Shown: positions 1 to 9,518, counted from the stretch's first letter. The stretch is DNA of 64,000 nucleotides from Pseudomonas syringae (GCF_021605415.1 NZ_WKEQ01000002.1:176775-240774), one strand, 5' to 3'. Program-made: numbers and translations. The notes: generated by a model not told the origin, from the letters alone.

Positions 1-1
1 C

Positions 2-661
2 GATGGCGCATGGCTGACGCTTCAGCTCGCCTTGTCGTCCATGGCCCTGGCCATCGTTCTCGGGCTGATCGGTGTCGCGCTGCGTCTGTCGCCGGTGCGC
101 TGGCTCGCCTGGCTGGGCGACCTGTATTCCACGGTGATCCGTGGCATTCCCGACCTGGTGCTGATTCTGCTGATCTTCTACGGCGGTCAGGACTTGCTCA
201 ATCGCGTTGCGCCGATGCTCGGTTATGACGACTACATCGACCTGAATCCGCTGGCCGCCGGTATCGGCACCCTGGGTTTCATCTTCGGTGCGTACCTGTC
301 CGAAACCTTTCGTGGCGCGTTTATGGCGATCCCTAAAGGTCAGGCCGAAGCGGGCATGGCGTATGGCATGAGCAGTTTTCAGGTGTTCTTCCGGGTGATG
401 GTGCCGCAGATGATTCGCCTGGCGATTCCCGGTTTTACCAACAACTGGCTCGTACTGACCAAGGCCACCGCGCTGATTTCCGTGGTCGGTCTGCAAGACA
501 TGATGTTCAAGGCCAAGCAGGCGGCCGACGCCACCCGCGAACCTTTCACCTTTTTCCTCGCTGTGGCGGCGATGTACCTGGTGATTACCAGTGTCTCGTT
601 GCTGGCATTGCGTCACCTTGAGAAGCGCTACTCGGTAGGCGTAAGGGCGGCTGATCTATGA
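2..661 (+). CDS. aotQ: Arginine/ornithine ABC transporter permease AotQ (5' end outside window)
   Basis: Inner-membrane permease of the HisQ/HisM family for basic amino acid import. The reading frame is open from base 2, so the start lies upstream of the window; 219 residues are visible. Several hydrophobic segments are clear, and the cytoplasmic EAA loop that docks the ATPase is seen as EAGMAYGMS near the middle. The stop overlaps the start of the next permease by 4 bases (ATGA), which implies translational coupling. Together with AotM, an AotO-type protein, the ATPase and argR downstream this matches the Pseudomonas aotJQMOP-argR order; the binding protein AotJ should lie just before the window. 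The substrate (arginine/ornithine) is inferred from operon context, not from the permease sequence alone. Confidence 0.93.
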   Translation, partial: DGAWLTLQLALSSMALAIVLGLIGVALRLSPVRWLAWLGDLYSTVIRGIPDLVLILLIFYGGQDLLNRVAPMLGYDDYIDLNPLAAGIGTLGFIFGAYLSETFRGAFMAIPKGQAEAGMAYGMSSFQVFFRVMVPQMIRLAIPGFTNNWLVLTKATALISVVGLQDMMFKAKQAADATREPFTFFLAVAAMYLVITSVSLLALRHLEKRYSVGVRAADL

Positions 662-1356
662 TCTTCGACTACAACGTCATTTATGAGGCTTTGCCGCTGT
701 ACTACGGCGGCTTGCTGACCACGCTCAAACTGCTCGCGCTGTCGCTGTTTTTCGGTCTGATGCTGGCGTTGCCTTTGGGGCTGATGCGCGTCTCGAAGAA
801 CAAGGTTGTCAATGGCTCAGCCTGGCTCTACACCTACGTGATTCGCGGCACACCGATGCTGGTGCAGCTGTTTTTGATCTACTACGGTCTGGCCCAGTTC
901 GAAGCCGTGCGCGAGAGTGTTTTCTGGCCATGGCTGTCGAGCGCGACGTTCTGTGCGTGTTTTGCCTTTGCGATCAACACCAGCGCCTACACCGCCGAGA
1001 TCATTGCCGGTAGCCTGCGGGCCACGCCGAACGGCGAGATCGAAGCCGCCAAGGCCGTGGGCATGTCGCGCTTCAAGATGTACAAACGCATCCTGCTGCC
1101 CTCAGCCCTGCGCCGGGCACTGCCGCAGTACAGCAACGAAGTGATCATGATGCTGCAGACCACCAGTCTGGCATCCATCGTGACCCTGATCGACATCACC
1201 GGCGCCGCCCGTACCGTCAATGCGCAGTACTATCTGCCGTTCGAGGCGTACATCACCGCCGGCGTGTTTTACCTGTGCCTGACCTTCATTCTGGTGCGCC
1301 TGTTCAAACTGGCCGAGCGTCGCTGGCTGGGCTACCTGGCCCCACGGAAGCATTGA
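658..1356 (+). CDS. aotM: Arginine/ornithine ABC transporter permease AotM
   Basis: Second inner-membrane permease of the HisM type, 232 residues, the usual family length. It has an N-terminal membrane segment (LLALSLFFGLMLALPLGLM), a typical motif YTYVIRGTPMLVQLFLIYYG broken across a helix end, and the EAA loop EAAKAVGMS at about residue 122 that contacts the ATP-binding subunit. It probably forms a heterodimeric channel with AotQ. Its ATG overlaps the aotQ stop; aotO begins one base after its own stop codon. Regulation is expected from the operon promoter upstream of the window. Confidence 0.95.
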   Translation: MIFDYNVIYEALPLYYGGLLTTLKLLALSLFFGLMLALPLGLMRVSKNKVVNGSAWLYTYVIRGTPMLVQLFLIYYGLAQFEAVRESVFWPWLSSATFCACFAFAINTSAYTAEIIAGSLRATPNGEIEAAKAVGMSRFKMYKRILLPSALRRALPQYSNEVIMMLQTTSLASIVTLIDITGAARTVNAQYYLPFEAYITAGVFYLCLTFILVRLFKLAERRWLGYLAPRKH

Positions 1357-1357
1357 T

Positions 1358-2470
1358 ATGGAACGCATCGATCACGTATTGCCGTGGAGTCATCTGGGCA
1401 GCGAACGCCGTATTTCAGTGTTCCGCTTCGGCAGCGGCGAGCGCAAAGCCTACATCCAGTCCAGCCTGCACGCCGACGAGTTGCCGGGCATGCGCACCGC
1501 TTGGGAACTGAAGAAACGCCTCGGCGAGCTCGAAGCCAAAGGCCTGCTCAATGGTGTGATTGAACTGGTGCCGGTGGCCAATCCGCTGGGTCTGGGTCAG
1601 CTGCTGCAAGGCAATCACCAAGGTCGTTTCGAGGCCGGCAGCGGCAAGAATTTCAACCGCGATTTCGTCGAGCTGAGCGCGCCGGTCGCGGCTGCGCTGG
1701 CCGACAGTCTGGGCGACGATCCCCACGCCAACATTCGCCTGATTCGTCAGGCGATGGCTGATCATCTCGCAGCTTTGCCAGAAGCGAGCAGCCAGTTGCA
1801 GGGCATGCAGCGCGTCTTGCTTAGCCATGCCTGCACTGCCGATGTGGTGCTCGATCTGCACTGCGACGCCGAAGCCGCGCTGCACATGTATGCCCTGCCG
1901 CAACACTGGCCGCAGTGGCGTTCGCTGGCGGCGCATTTGAACGTGCGTGTCGGTCTGCTGGCGGAAGATTCCGGCGGCAGTTCGTTTGACGAAGCGTGCT
2001 CGCTGCCGTGGCTGCGACTGTCACGGCTGTTTCCGGACGCGCAGATTCCACTGGCGTGTCTGGCGACCACCATCGAGCTGGGCGGTCAGGCTGACACCGG
2101 TCGCGTTGAAGCCGAGGCTTACGCTGAAGGCATTCTCGCGTTCCTCGCCGAGCAAGGCCTGATCACCGGCGAGTGGCCGAACCCGGCGCACGAACCGTGC
2201 GAAGGCATGCCGTTCGAAGGCACTGAGTTGTTGTTGGCGCCGCACCCGGGTGTGGTGAGTTTCCTGCGCAAGCCCGGCGAATGGGTCGAGGCGGGCGACG
2301 AGATTTTCGAAGTGATTGATCCTGTGTCCGATCGGGTCAGCACGGTATGTGCTGGTACATCCGGGGTGCTGTTTGCCATTGAACGGCTGCGCTATGCCCA
2401 ACCCGGTTTCTGGCTGGCCAAGGTGGCGGGGCGCGAAGCGCTGCGTCACGGGCGCTTGCTCAACGACTGA
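1358..2470 (+). CDS. aotO: AotO: succinylglutamate desuccinylase/aspartoacylase-family protein
   Basis: A 370-residue protein of the zinc carboxypeptidase-like AstE/aspartoacylase family. Zinc ligand motifs are visible: HADELPG near residue 30 (HxxE), LDLHCDAEAALH near residue 165, and a glutamate in TTIELGG near residue 235 that fits the catalytic position. The C-terminal 80 residues (PHPGVVSFLRKPGEWVEAG onward) look like the biotinyl/lipoyl-like beta-barrel found in this subfamily. It sits inside the arginine import operon between permease and ATPase genes, as does aotO of P. aeruginosa, whose role is not established as far as I know. A deacylase acting on an acylated amino acid is plausible, but the true substrate is unknown. 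It is distinct from the AST-pathway enzyme AruE encoded at 16.7 kb. Confidence 0.85.
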   Translation: MERIDHVLPWSHLGSERRISVFRFGSGERKAYIQSSLHADELPGMRTAWELKKRLGELEAKGLLNGVIELVPVANPLGLGQLLQGNHQGRFEAGSGKNFNRDFVELSAPVAAALADSLGDDPHANIRLIRQAMADHLAALPEASSQLQGMQRVLLSHACTADVVLDLHCDAEAALHMYALPQHWPQWRSLAAHLNVRVGLLAEDSGGSSFDEACSLPWLRLSRLFPDAQIPLACLATTIELGGQADTGRVEAEAYAEGILAFLAEQGLITGEWPNPAHEPCEGMPFEGTELLLAPHPGVVSFLRKPGEWVEAGDEIFEVIDPVSDRVSTVCAGTSGVLFAIERLRYAQPGFWLAKVAGREALRHGRLLND

Positions 2471-2497
2471 CTGACTGTTTTTGTGAGAACCGACCGC

Positions 2498-3262
2498 ATG
2501 TACAAACTTGAAGTCCAAGACCTGCATAAACGCTATGGCAGTCACGAAGTGCTCAAGGGCGTGTCCCTGAAAGCGGCAGCCGGCGATGTGATCAGCATCA
2601 TCGGCTCCAGTGGCTCCGGCAAAAGTACCTTTCTGCGCTGCATCAACCTGCTGGAGCAGCCGCACGCGGGCAAGATTCTGCTGAACAACGAAGAGCTGAA
2701 ACTGGTGGCCAACAAGGACGGCGCGCTGAAAGCTGCTGATCCGAAACAGCTGCAGCGCATGCGTTCACGCCTGTCGATGGTGTTCCAGCATTTCAACCTG
2801 TGGTCGCACATGACCGCGATTGAAAACATCATGGAAGCGCCGGTTCATGTGCTGGGCATGTCCAAGCCTGAAGCCCGCGAGAAAGCCGAGCATTACCTGA
2901 ACAAGGTGGGTGTGGCGCATCGCAAGGATGCTTATCCGGGGCACATGTCCGGTGGCGAGCAGCAGCGTGTGGCCATTGCCCGGGCGCTGGCGATGGAACC
3001 GGAAGTCATGCTGTTTGACGAACCAACCTCGGCCCTCGACCCGGAACTGGTCGGCGACGTGCTGAAAGTCATGCAGGCGCTGGCGCAGGAAGGCCGCACC
3101 ATGGTTGTGGTAACCCACGAAATGGGCTTCGCCCGTGAAGTGTCGAACCAGTTGGTGTTCCTGCACAAAGGTATTGTCGAAGAGAGCGGCGACCCGCGCG
3201 AAGTGCTGGTTAATCCGCAATCGGAGCGTTTGCAACAATTCCTCTCGGGCAGCCTCAAGTAA
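2498..3262 (+). CDS. aotP: Arginine/ornithine ABC transporter ATP-binding protein AotP
   Basis: Cytoplasmic ATPase of a polar amino acid importer (HisP/GlnQ group), 254 residues from the ATG at 2498. A GTG 15 bases upstream is possible, but the family starts close to MYKLEVQDLHKRYG. Walker A is GSSGSGKST (about residues 36-44), the ABC signature is SGGEQQRVAIARAL, Walker B is VMLFDEPTSALDPE, and the H-loop is VVVTHEMGFA. It energises transport through AotQM. A gap of 244 bases containing a REPIN separates it from argR. Confidence 0.95.
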   Translation: MYKLEVQDLHKRYGSHEVLKGVSLKAAAGDVISIIGSSGSGKSTFLRCINLLEQPHAGKILLNNEELKLVANKDGALKAADPKQLQRMRSRLSMVFQHFNLWSHMTAIENIMEAPVHVLGMSKPEAREKAEHYLNKVGVAHRKDAYPGHMSGGEQQRVAIARALAMEPEVMLFDEPTSALDPELVGDVLKVMQALAQEGRTMVVVTHEMGFAREVSNQLVFLHKGIVEESGDPREVLVNPQSERLQQFLSGSLK

Positions 3263-3320
3263 ACGCTGCCGTTATGCACCAGATTAGGGCATGCTTCGCG
3301 ACCTAGAGGCTGGCCTAAAT

Positions 3321-3413
3321 CCTTGTGGGAGCTGGCTTGCCAGCGATGGCGTCTGGTCAGATTGCATCCATGGCATAGACACACCGCCATCGCTGGCAAG
3401 CCAGCCCCTACAT
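3321..3413. repeat. REPIN: two inverted REP palindromes
   Basis: The left half reads GTGGGAGCTGGCTTGCCAGC and the right half is its inverted counterpart (CGCTGGCAAGCCAGC), separated by about 40 bases. This is the common REP doublet of fluorescens-group Pseudomonas and lies between aotP and argR. The same family occurs at 14.83 and 55.35 kb. Confidence 0.9.
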
Positions 3414-3506
3414 GGGATGTTTGTTGGTTTTGAGGTTTTGTGTGTGTTTACGGGCTAGCATTGGCCCACGTCTTCATCACTGTTTTTCGTTTCGGATTGC
3501 CCGCCC

Positions 3507-4487
3507 ATGACTGCCCATCGAATTGGTTTCCTGATTTGGCCCAGCACTAAAGCCTTGACGCTGGCGCTGGCGGAGGAAGCCTTGCGTGTTGCTCAGCGTG
3601 TGCATCCGGACGTGGTTTACGAACTGTCGTTCCTGCAAGCCGAACCGCCAACCGAAGGCGCCTGGCAACTGCCCGGCGAGCCGTGGGCCGGCAAGCTGGA
3701 AAACTTCCAGAAACTGTTCCTGCTCGCCGACGAGCCACCAACCGCTTTGGCGCCACCGCTCAGCAGCGCGTTGAAGCAGCTGGTGCGCGCCGGCTGCGTC
3801 ATTGGCGGTTTGTCCGCCGGCGTGTATCCGCTGGCGCAGCTCGGGTTGCTCGACGGTTACCGCGCCGCCGTGCACTGGCGCTGGCAGGACGATTTCGCCG
3901 AGCGTTTCCCGAAAGTCATCGCCACCAGTCATCTGTTCGATTGGGATCGTGATCGCCTGACCGCGTGCGGCGGGATGTCGGTGCTCGACTTGTTGCTGGC
4001 GGTGCTGGCGCGCGATCACGGCGCGGAACTGGCCGGTGCGGTCTCCGAAGAGCTGGTGGTCGAGCGCATCCGCGAGGGTGGCGAGCGTCAGCGCATTCCG
4101 TTGCAGAACCGTTTGGGCTCCAGCCATCCGAAGCTCACCCAGGCGGTGTTGCTGATGGAAGCCAACATCGAAGAGCCGCTGACCACCGACGAAATCGCCC
4201 AGCACGTGTGCGTGTCCCGTCGCCAGCTGGAGCGCATCTTCAAGCAATACCTCAACCGCGTGCCGAGCCAGTACTACCTGGAGCTGCGCTTGAACAAGGC
4301 CCGGCAGATGTTGATGCAGACCAGCAAGTCGATCATCCAGATCGGCCTGTCCTGCGGTTTCTCGTCGGGGCCGCATTTCTCCAGCGCCTATCGCAACTTC
4401 TTCGGTGCCACGCCGCGCGAAGATCGCAACCAGCGGCGCAGCAGCAGTCCGTTCGAGTTGTCGTCAGTGCCGTCCGAACGCGGCTAA
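3507..4487 (+). CDS. argR: ArgR, AraC-family regulator of arginine metabolism
   Basis: A 326-residue transcriptional regulator. The N-terminal ~190 residues form a DJ-1/PfpI-like (class I glutamine amidotransferase-like) sensing domain, and the C-terminal ~100 residues form an AraC/XylS double helix-turn-helix (TTDEIAQHVCVSRRQLERIF, then IIQIGLSCGFSSGPHFSSAY). The start MTAHRIGFLIWPSTKALTLA matches Pseudomonas ArgR as I recall it. In P. aeruginosa ArgR activates the aot and aru operons with arginine. Here it closes the aot locus, and two sites fitting TGTCGC-N8-AA flank the aruC promoter at 9.7 kb. Its stop is only 3 bases from the stop of the convergent toxin-like gene, so no terminator separates them. 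Confidence 0.95.
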   Translation: MTAHRIGFLIWPSTKALTLALAEEALRVAQRVHPDVVYELSFLQAEPPTEGAWQLPGEPWAGKLENFQKLFLLADEPPTALAPPLSSALKQLVRAGCVIGGLSAGVYPLAQLGLLDGYRAAVHWRWQDDFAERFPKVIATSHLFDWDRDRLTACGGMSVLDLLLAVLARDHGAELAGAVSEELVVERIREGGERQRIPLQNRLGSSHPKLTQAVLLMEANIEEPLTTDEIAQHVCVSRRQLERIFKQYLNRVPSQYYLELRLNKARQMLMQTSKSIIQIGLSCGFSSGPHFSSAYRNFFGATPREDRNQRRSSSPFELSSVPSERG

Positions 4488-4490
4488 GCC

Positions 4491-7400
4491 TCAGTCCTCA
4501 TGCGCCGAATCGGTTGACTCGCCGGGCTCCAGTTCCGCTCTCTGGCTGACAGCGTCAACGCCAAAGTCGGCGCCGGTACGCTGGAAGTAACTGATGAGCA
4601 GCTGCAAGCTTGCCTCGGAAAGCGGATTGTTTTGGAAGTTGTAGCTTTCAGTAATCGAAGGCGGCAATTCGAAGTAGTCGGGGGGCAGCTCGGTGATGCT
4701 GTTATGGCTCAGGTTGGCGTCATCGATCTGGGTCAGAGTGAACAGGCCATTCGGGACTTCGCTGATGTGGGTGTGGCTCAGGGATAACGTCGACAGTGCA
4801 TGCATTTGACTGACATCGGGTGACCTTCCCAACGGATTGTCGGTGAGGTCGAGTATGTCCAGGTGATCCATGCCTGCCAGCGCTGTAGCGGATGCGTCAT
4901 CAAGCTGGATATGGTTCTCTGGCAACGCCAGCGACTTGAGTTCACCCATGTTGAACACCTCGGCGGGGATTCCGCCCAGCGCGTAGCGTCTGATGGTCAG
5001 TCCCTGAAGTTTGGGAAAGGCGTGCAGAAAATTGCCAAGAGTCGTCAGGCCATGTCGGCTTTCCAGGTAAAGGACGGACACATGACTGAAGTCGGCGGTG
5101 ATCGTCGGCAGTTCGCCAAACATTGATGCGGCGAAATAAAACTCATGCATGGGTTCGAAATTTTCGTTGAAATCGTCCAGCTCCGTTTCCCTTCTCCAGC
5201 ACGCCTCGAGCTGAGCCTTGAAGTCATCGCGCAAGTCCTGCTGGATAAAAGCTTCCGCAGGATCCAGCGCAGCGCCGGTCAACGGGTGCACCTGCGGTAC
5301 GGCTGCCGTCCAGACTGACAAGTCATTGGACAGCTGGGCGTACTCGGCCTCAAGACGCGTGATCTCCATTCGACCCTGTTCCAGTGTTCCCGCCAGTCGA
5401 TAGACAAAGTTGCTGGCCTCTTCGATATCGTTCGTCGGATACAGCAAGCGCACTCGTCGAATGTCGTCGGCGGGCGCCAGGACGCCGAAGTCTCGTCCGC
5501 TGTTGGCGAACAGGGTTTTTATCCGCTCCAGGCATAAGTCCGACAAAGGATTGCCCGCGACATCAATGGCGTCCTGCATGACTTCAGATAGCTGAAACAC
5601 ATGGGCGGGCAGATCGGTGATCTGGTTGTTGCTCATGATGATCGTGTTCAGGTGCTCGCGCGTCAGCCATCCCTGGGGAGGCTCCGTGATGCCGGTGCTG
5701 CCCAGGTCGGCGTACTCCAAATCAGGCATGCGCTGGAAGTCGAGGTTGAAACCCAACGGATTGTTGTAGAGATCCAGGGTCTTGAGGCGCGTCAGGGAGC
5801 CCAGCGCTTCTCGTGTTTCTATCGACAGTCGAATGCCGCAATCACTGAGAATCAGCGCTTCCAGCATGGTCTGGCGGGCGATCACTGGCGGAAGCGCGTC
5901 AAGGGGGAAGTCACGCAGATCCAGTCGACGCAGGTCGGTGAACCGCTCCAGAAACGGGTCGATGGCACCGCTGCCACTGTTGCCCTCCAAGGACAATGTT
6001 TTTACATGGCTGAAATCGGCAGCGAGCACGGGCAGGTCACCGAGTATCGGTTCGGAAATAATGAAACTGAGGCCGGCGTCGCTGCCTTCGTCCCTGAACC
6101 AGCAGCGTTTGAGCGCTTTTTTGAACATCCGCCGGTTCTGTCGCGCAGCACTGAATTGGTCGGGGGTCAGCCGTTGGCCGGTGACCGGGTGAAAGCGCGG
6201 CGTCTCGTTCACCCAGGCGCGCAAGTCGGTTCGCAGCTGCGCGATTTCAATGGCTCGGCGCGCCAGTTCCATCCGTGCGCCTTGTGGATGGGCACGTAAT
6301 TCTTCGGCCATCCGTTGAAGTTCGTCTGCTCCCAGATTGGGGTAAACCTCCGATATGCGCTCATTTAGCGTCATAGCGACTTCGCCGACTCGGCGGGTAT
6401 ATCCCGACGTGCCAAGCAACCGCGTCGTTTCAATCGAGGGTTCTGTCTGGGGCGCTCCGGTCAGTACGGTTCTGAATTCATCGCGCGCCAGAGGCCTTTT
6501 GCGCACGGCTTGCCTGAGCGTTTCACCTTCCCCGATGTGAATGTTCAGCGCATCCCGCTCGGTGTCGGGCAGGGCTTGCAACACGCTGGAATAAAAATCC
6601 GTTGTGCCGCTGAGCGCCTGCCCCTGTTCGTCATAGGCTTGAAAAGTGTTGTCAGTCACGCGCACGAGGGTTTTGTGTACAGGCGCGTCCGCCTGACCGG
6701 TGCTGTCCAGCGGCGGCTGTGCATACGAGGCTTCGCGAATGTCGAGGCGAACCTGATCGGACCAACCGTCCAGCCTTGCCAGGCTGTGCAGCGCCAGTCG
6801 GTCGGTGTCCGGATTACTGACGGAGGCGAGCTCCAGTCCTTCATACGCGCGGGTCAGGCGCACCTCTTGGCGGCCTATCGCGGTGAGCGTTTTGATTCGC
6901 TCGGGCATGACGCCTTTGTCCAGTTGCAGCAGTTCGTTGCCGGTTGCATTGTCGACCACGGCGCCTGCCATGCTCGTCGGCAAGTTCGGCTCGAGTTCGA
7001 TCAGCCGGTTGATCAGCGGCTCGTCGCTTGTGTCGGCGTTTTTGTAGCGCTCTTCAAACAGCGTCGCGCGATGTTTGCGAGCGGCCTGTGCGGTGATCTT
7101 GCGCAAGTTGCCGGCCCGCACATTCAAGTTGATGATCGCGCCATCGGGCGGCTCACCGAGCAGGGTCTTGATTTGCGGTTCGCTGAGGTTGATCAGCAGG
7201 GTCTTGAGTACATCGCCGTCCTTCAGCGTTGCTTGCTCAAGCTGGCGCAGCGGCAGGTTCGTCTGTGGCGAAGACGTCCAGGCAATGTCTCCCTGATCGT
7301 TCACCCAGTTCCACCTCGTGCTTTCGGGCAGACGGTTTTCTCTGGCTAACAATTGCAGTTGGGTCATCGGGTCGGCCCTGAGAAATTGATCAGGCCGGTC

Positions 7401-9518
7401 ACTGCTGATCTGCTCGATAAACGTCTGTAAATCCTGGTCGATGATGAAGCGCTTGGCGCTGTCGGCGAGCAGCGGCGGAAGGGGTTCTTCATCCACGTGC
7501 ATTTTGCGCAATGCGTCTTCCGGACAACCGCTGACTTCGAGCAAGTCTGCACGTCGCGCCAGACCCAGCGGTTCGAACGAAGGCCCGAGACGCATGAGCA
7601 CGGTGGCGCGATCCCATGTCAGCGGGCGCTCCAGTTCCGTATGCCAAGCGCCCTGGTCGTTGGTATAGAGTAGCGGCTGGTAGGCATCGGCGCGGGTGGG
7701 ATGCTGAATGCGATGACGCCCGGTTCGTGGATCCTTGTCCACGGCATAATGCGCACCTTCTAGCGGCAAGACAGGCGTGCCGTCGTGGACATGCAGGCCG
7801 GTGGGATCGGGTCGCGAATGTTTCGGCAACGGGATTTTGCGCTGATACGGTGTCAGGTTCGGTTCCCAGTACCGAGTCTCTCCGCCGGGCGTCTTGATCA
7901 CCGTGAGCCGATCAATGAAGGCCACCACTTCAGCAGGCAGGAGCTGACGGAATTCACCGGCACCGATGCTGCTGCCGGCAGCGAAAATACCCGCCTGGAT
8001 CAGCGACTCGAGTGCGTCCATGAAATGTCCGAACGCCTCAAGTGCCCGTCCCTGAGCCCAGTCGATGATGCCTTCGAAGGTCGCGTCCAGCAGTTGCCAC
8101 GCCATGTAGGCCATCATCAGCTCGCCGAGCCCGGGCACGAACGGCGCCACAACGAACAGCGCCGTTTCGAAAATCGATGTGACCGTGTGGACGAATGAAT
8201 CCCAGGCAGCCCAGCGCGCGTTGCGGTCGACGATTGCCGTTGCGACGGCGATGGCTTGGCCGTCATTCAAAATCTTGTTCAATTTTTCAATGTAGAGGTG
8301 TTGCCAAAGATCAGCGGTAATCGGGGCGACCGAGAATTGCAGGTTGGGGCTGTTGATCGGCGTGTCTCGCCACGCCGGCAGTTGGCTTGGTGCCTCGGTC
8401 TGGTGCCAGGTGATGACGCCGAGTCGACGATTGAGGCCGGAAAAGAACTGCCCTCGTTGTTCATGCGCCACGAAACGGCTGAAGAAACGCTGGTAATCGC
8501 TTGAACGCAATTGACGCGTCAGTTCCTTGAGCATGTCGATGGCCGATGCGTATTCCTTGATCGGATGCTCGGGATCGTCAGGCACGTAAGCGACGACCCT
8601 GACCGGCGCATTCGCGCGCATCGGATCGGCTGCAAAGATGATGATGCCGGTCAGGGTCGTGGACATCATCGCGAGGTCATGACACAGCACGTGCTGGCCA
8701 TCGGCACGAATACCCTGGATGCCATCGAGTGTGCCGTTGATCATCCGCAAAAAATCTTCGCTCAGGTCGCCATTCATTCGTCCCAATTGCAGGGCGGCGC
8801 GCAGCGCAGTCTGCTGACTGGCCAGCACCTTGGGGCGCAGTGCGGCGGCGGTAACCGGATTGGCGATGCCGAGATTGGCTTCGAGATAAGTTTTGTAGCG
8901 GGCGCCGATATCCAGTTCACGGCATAGCGATGCAAATCCCTTGATGGTCATGCTCGCGGCGACAAGCGGCAAGGGCTCGAACTGCCCTGACAGCGAAGGC
9001 TGGCTGATGAACGTCGAGTCGGTCTCGTAGGCGCCATCTTCGACCTCGTCTCGTTCGAAGTTATGCAGTGCAGCGGCGAGCAGCGACACCGTCCAGGTTC
9101 GCGAACCGGTCGGGAACGGAAGCAGGGTGGGCTTTACCGGAATATAGAGGCGCAGGTACGTGGCCCGCACGTCCAGATCCAGACCGAAGCGCTGCTCAAT
9201 GGCTTGCTTGAGCAGGGGCGCGGCAAAGGCTTCAGCGTCCTGCAGGTGCGCGAGGCGTCTATCGACCTCGTTCTGCGCGGCCATGTGTTTGGCAATCAGG
9301 CTTTTGAGCTCGATGTGATGCGCCGCGCGAGCGTTTTTCAGCGTATCTGACGGCAGCGTGCGAATGTTTTTCAGTGCAACGCGACGTGAAAGCGAGGCGT
9401 CGCCCAGCCATTGCGGCATGGCATTACTCAGATGCTCATAGTGAGACGGTGCATGAAAAGCAGTGGTTTCGGTCGCCTCCATCGCGCGGATGGGCGGTGA
9501 GTGGGGTGAAGCGGGCAT
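4491..9518 (-). CDS. Large dermonecrotic-toxin-like leucine-rich-repeat effector without NEL domain
   Basis: A predicted 1675-residue protein. I chose the ATG at 9518 because AAAGGA lies 8 bases before it; a TTG 36 bases upstream is also in frame. Residues 1-440 are a mostly helical region like that of Pseudomonas dermonecrotic/RTX toxin-type proteins (DUF6543 group). Residues about 440-520 hold a hydrophobic, amphipathic stretch (FETALFVVAPFVPGLGELM), a likely membrane-insertion region. Residues about 1092-1350 and 1388-1655 are two copies of one module: helix, HP(V/L)TG motif, CW motif, FSHV, leucine-rich repeats, and a closing DFGV. Relatives usually end in a NEL-type E3 ubiquitin ligase domain; this one stops about 20 residues after the second DFGV and abuts argR. 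No signal peptide is seen. Function as a toxin or effector is inferred from architecture only. Confidence 0.8.
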   Translation of the reverse strand: MPASPHSPPIRAMEATETTAFHAPSHYEHLSNAMPQWLGDASLSRRVALKNIRTLPSDTLKNARAAHHIELKSLIAKHMAAQNEVDRRLAHLQDAEAFAAPLLKQAIEQRFGLDLDVRATYLRLYIPVKPTLLPFPTGSRTWTVSLLAAALHNFERDEVEDGAYETDSTFISQPSLSGQFEPLPLVAASMTIKGFASLCRELDIGARYKTYLEANLGIANPVTAAALRPKVLASQQTALRAALQLGRMNGDLSEDFLRMINGTLDGIQGIRADGQHVLCHDLAMMSTTLTGIIIFAADPMRANAPVRVVAYVPDDPEHPIKEYASAIDMLKELTRQLRSSDYQRFFSRFVAHEQRGQFFSGLNRRLGVITWHQTEAPSQLPAWRDTPINSPNLQFSVAPITADLWQHLYIEKLNKILNDGQAIAVATAIVDRNARWAAWDSFVHTVTSIFETALFVVAPFVPGLGELMMAYMAWQLLDATFEGIIDWAQGRALEAFGHFMDALESLIQAGIFAAGSSIGAGEFRQLLPAEVVAFIDRLTVIKTPGGETRYWEPNLTPYQRKIPLPKHSRPDPTGLHVHDGTPVLPLEGAHYAVDKDPRTGRHRIQHPTRADAYQPLLYTNDQGAWHTELERPLTWDRATVLMRLGPSFEPLGLARRADLLEVSGCPEDALRKMHVDEEPLPPLLADSAKRFIIDQDLQTFIEQISSDRPDQFLRADPMTQLQLLARENRLPESTRWNWVNDQGDIAWTSSPQTNLPLRQLEQATLKDGDVLKTLLINLSEPQIKTLLGEPPDGAIINLNVRAGNLRKITAQAARKHRATLFEERYKNADTSDEPLINRLIELEPNLPTSMAGAVVDNATGNELLQLDKGVMPERIKTLTAIGRQEVRLTRAYEGLELASVSNPDTDRLALHSLARLDGWSDQVRLDIREASYAQPPLDSTGQADAPVHKTLVRVTDNTFQAYDEQGQALSGTTDFYSSVLQALPDTERDALNIHIGEGETLRQAVRKRPLARDEFRTVLTGAPQTEPSIETTRLLGTSGYTRRVGEVAMTLNERISEVYPNLGADELQRMAEELRAHPQGARMELARRAIEIAQLRTDLRAWVNETPRFHPVTGQRLTPDQFSAARQNRRMFKKALKRCWFRDEGSDAGLSFIISEPILGDLPVLAADFSHVKTLSLEGNSGSGAIDPFLERFTDLRRLDLRDFPLDALPPVIARQTMLEALILSDCGIRLSIETREALGSLTRLKTLDLYNNPLGFNLDFQRMPDLEYADLGSTGITEPPQGWLTREHLNTIIMSNNQITDLPAHVFQLSEVMQDAIDVAGNPLSDLCLERIKTLFANSGRDFGVLAPADDIRRVRLLYPTNDIEEASNFVYRLAGTLEQGRMEITRLEAEYAQLSNDLSVWTAAVPQVHPLTGAALDPAEAFIQQDLRDDFKAQLEACWRRETELDDFNENFEPMHEFYFAASMFGELPTITADFSHVSVLYLESRHGLTTLGNFLHAFPKLQGLTIRRYALGGIPAEVFNMGELKSLALPENHIQLDDASATALAGMDHLDILDLTDNPLGRSPDVSQMHALSTLSLSHTHISEVPNGLFTLTQIDDANLSHNSITELPPDYFELPPSITESYNFQNNPLSEASLQLLISYFQRTGADFGVDAVSQRAELEPGESTDSAHED

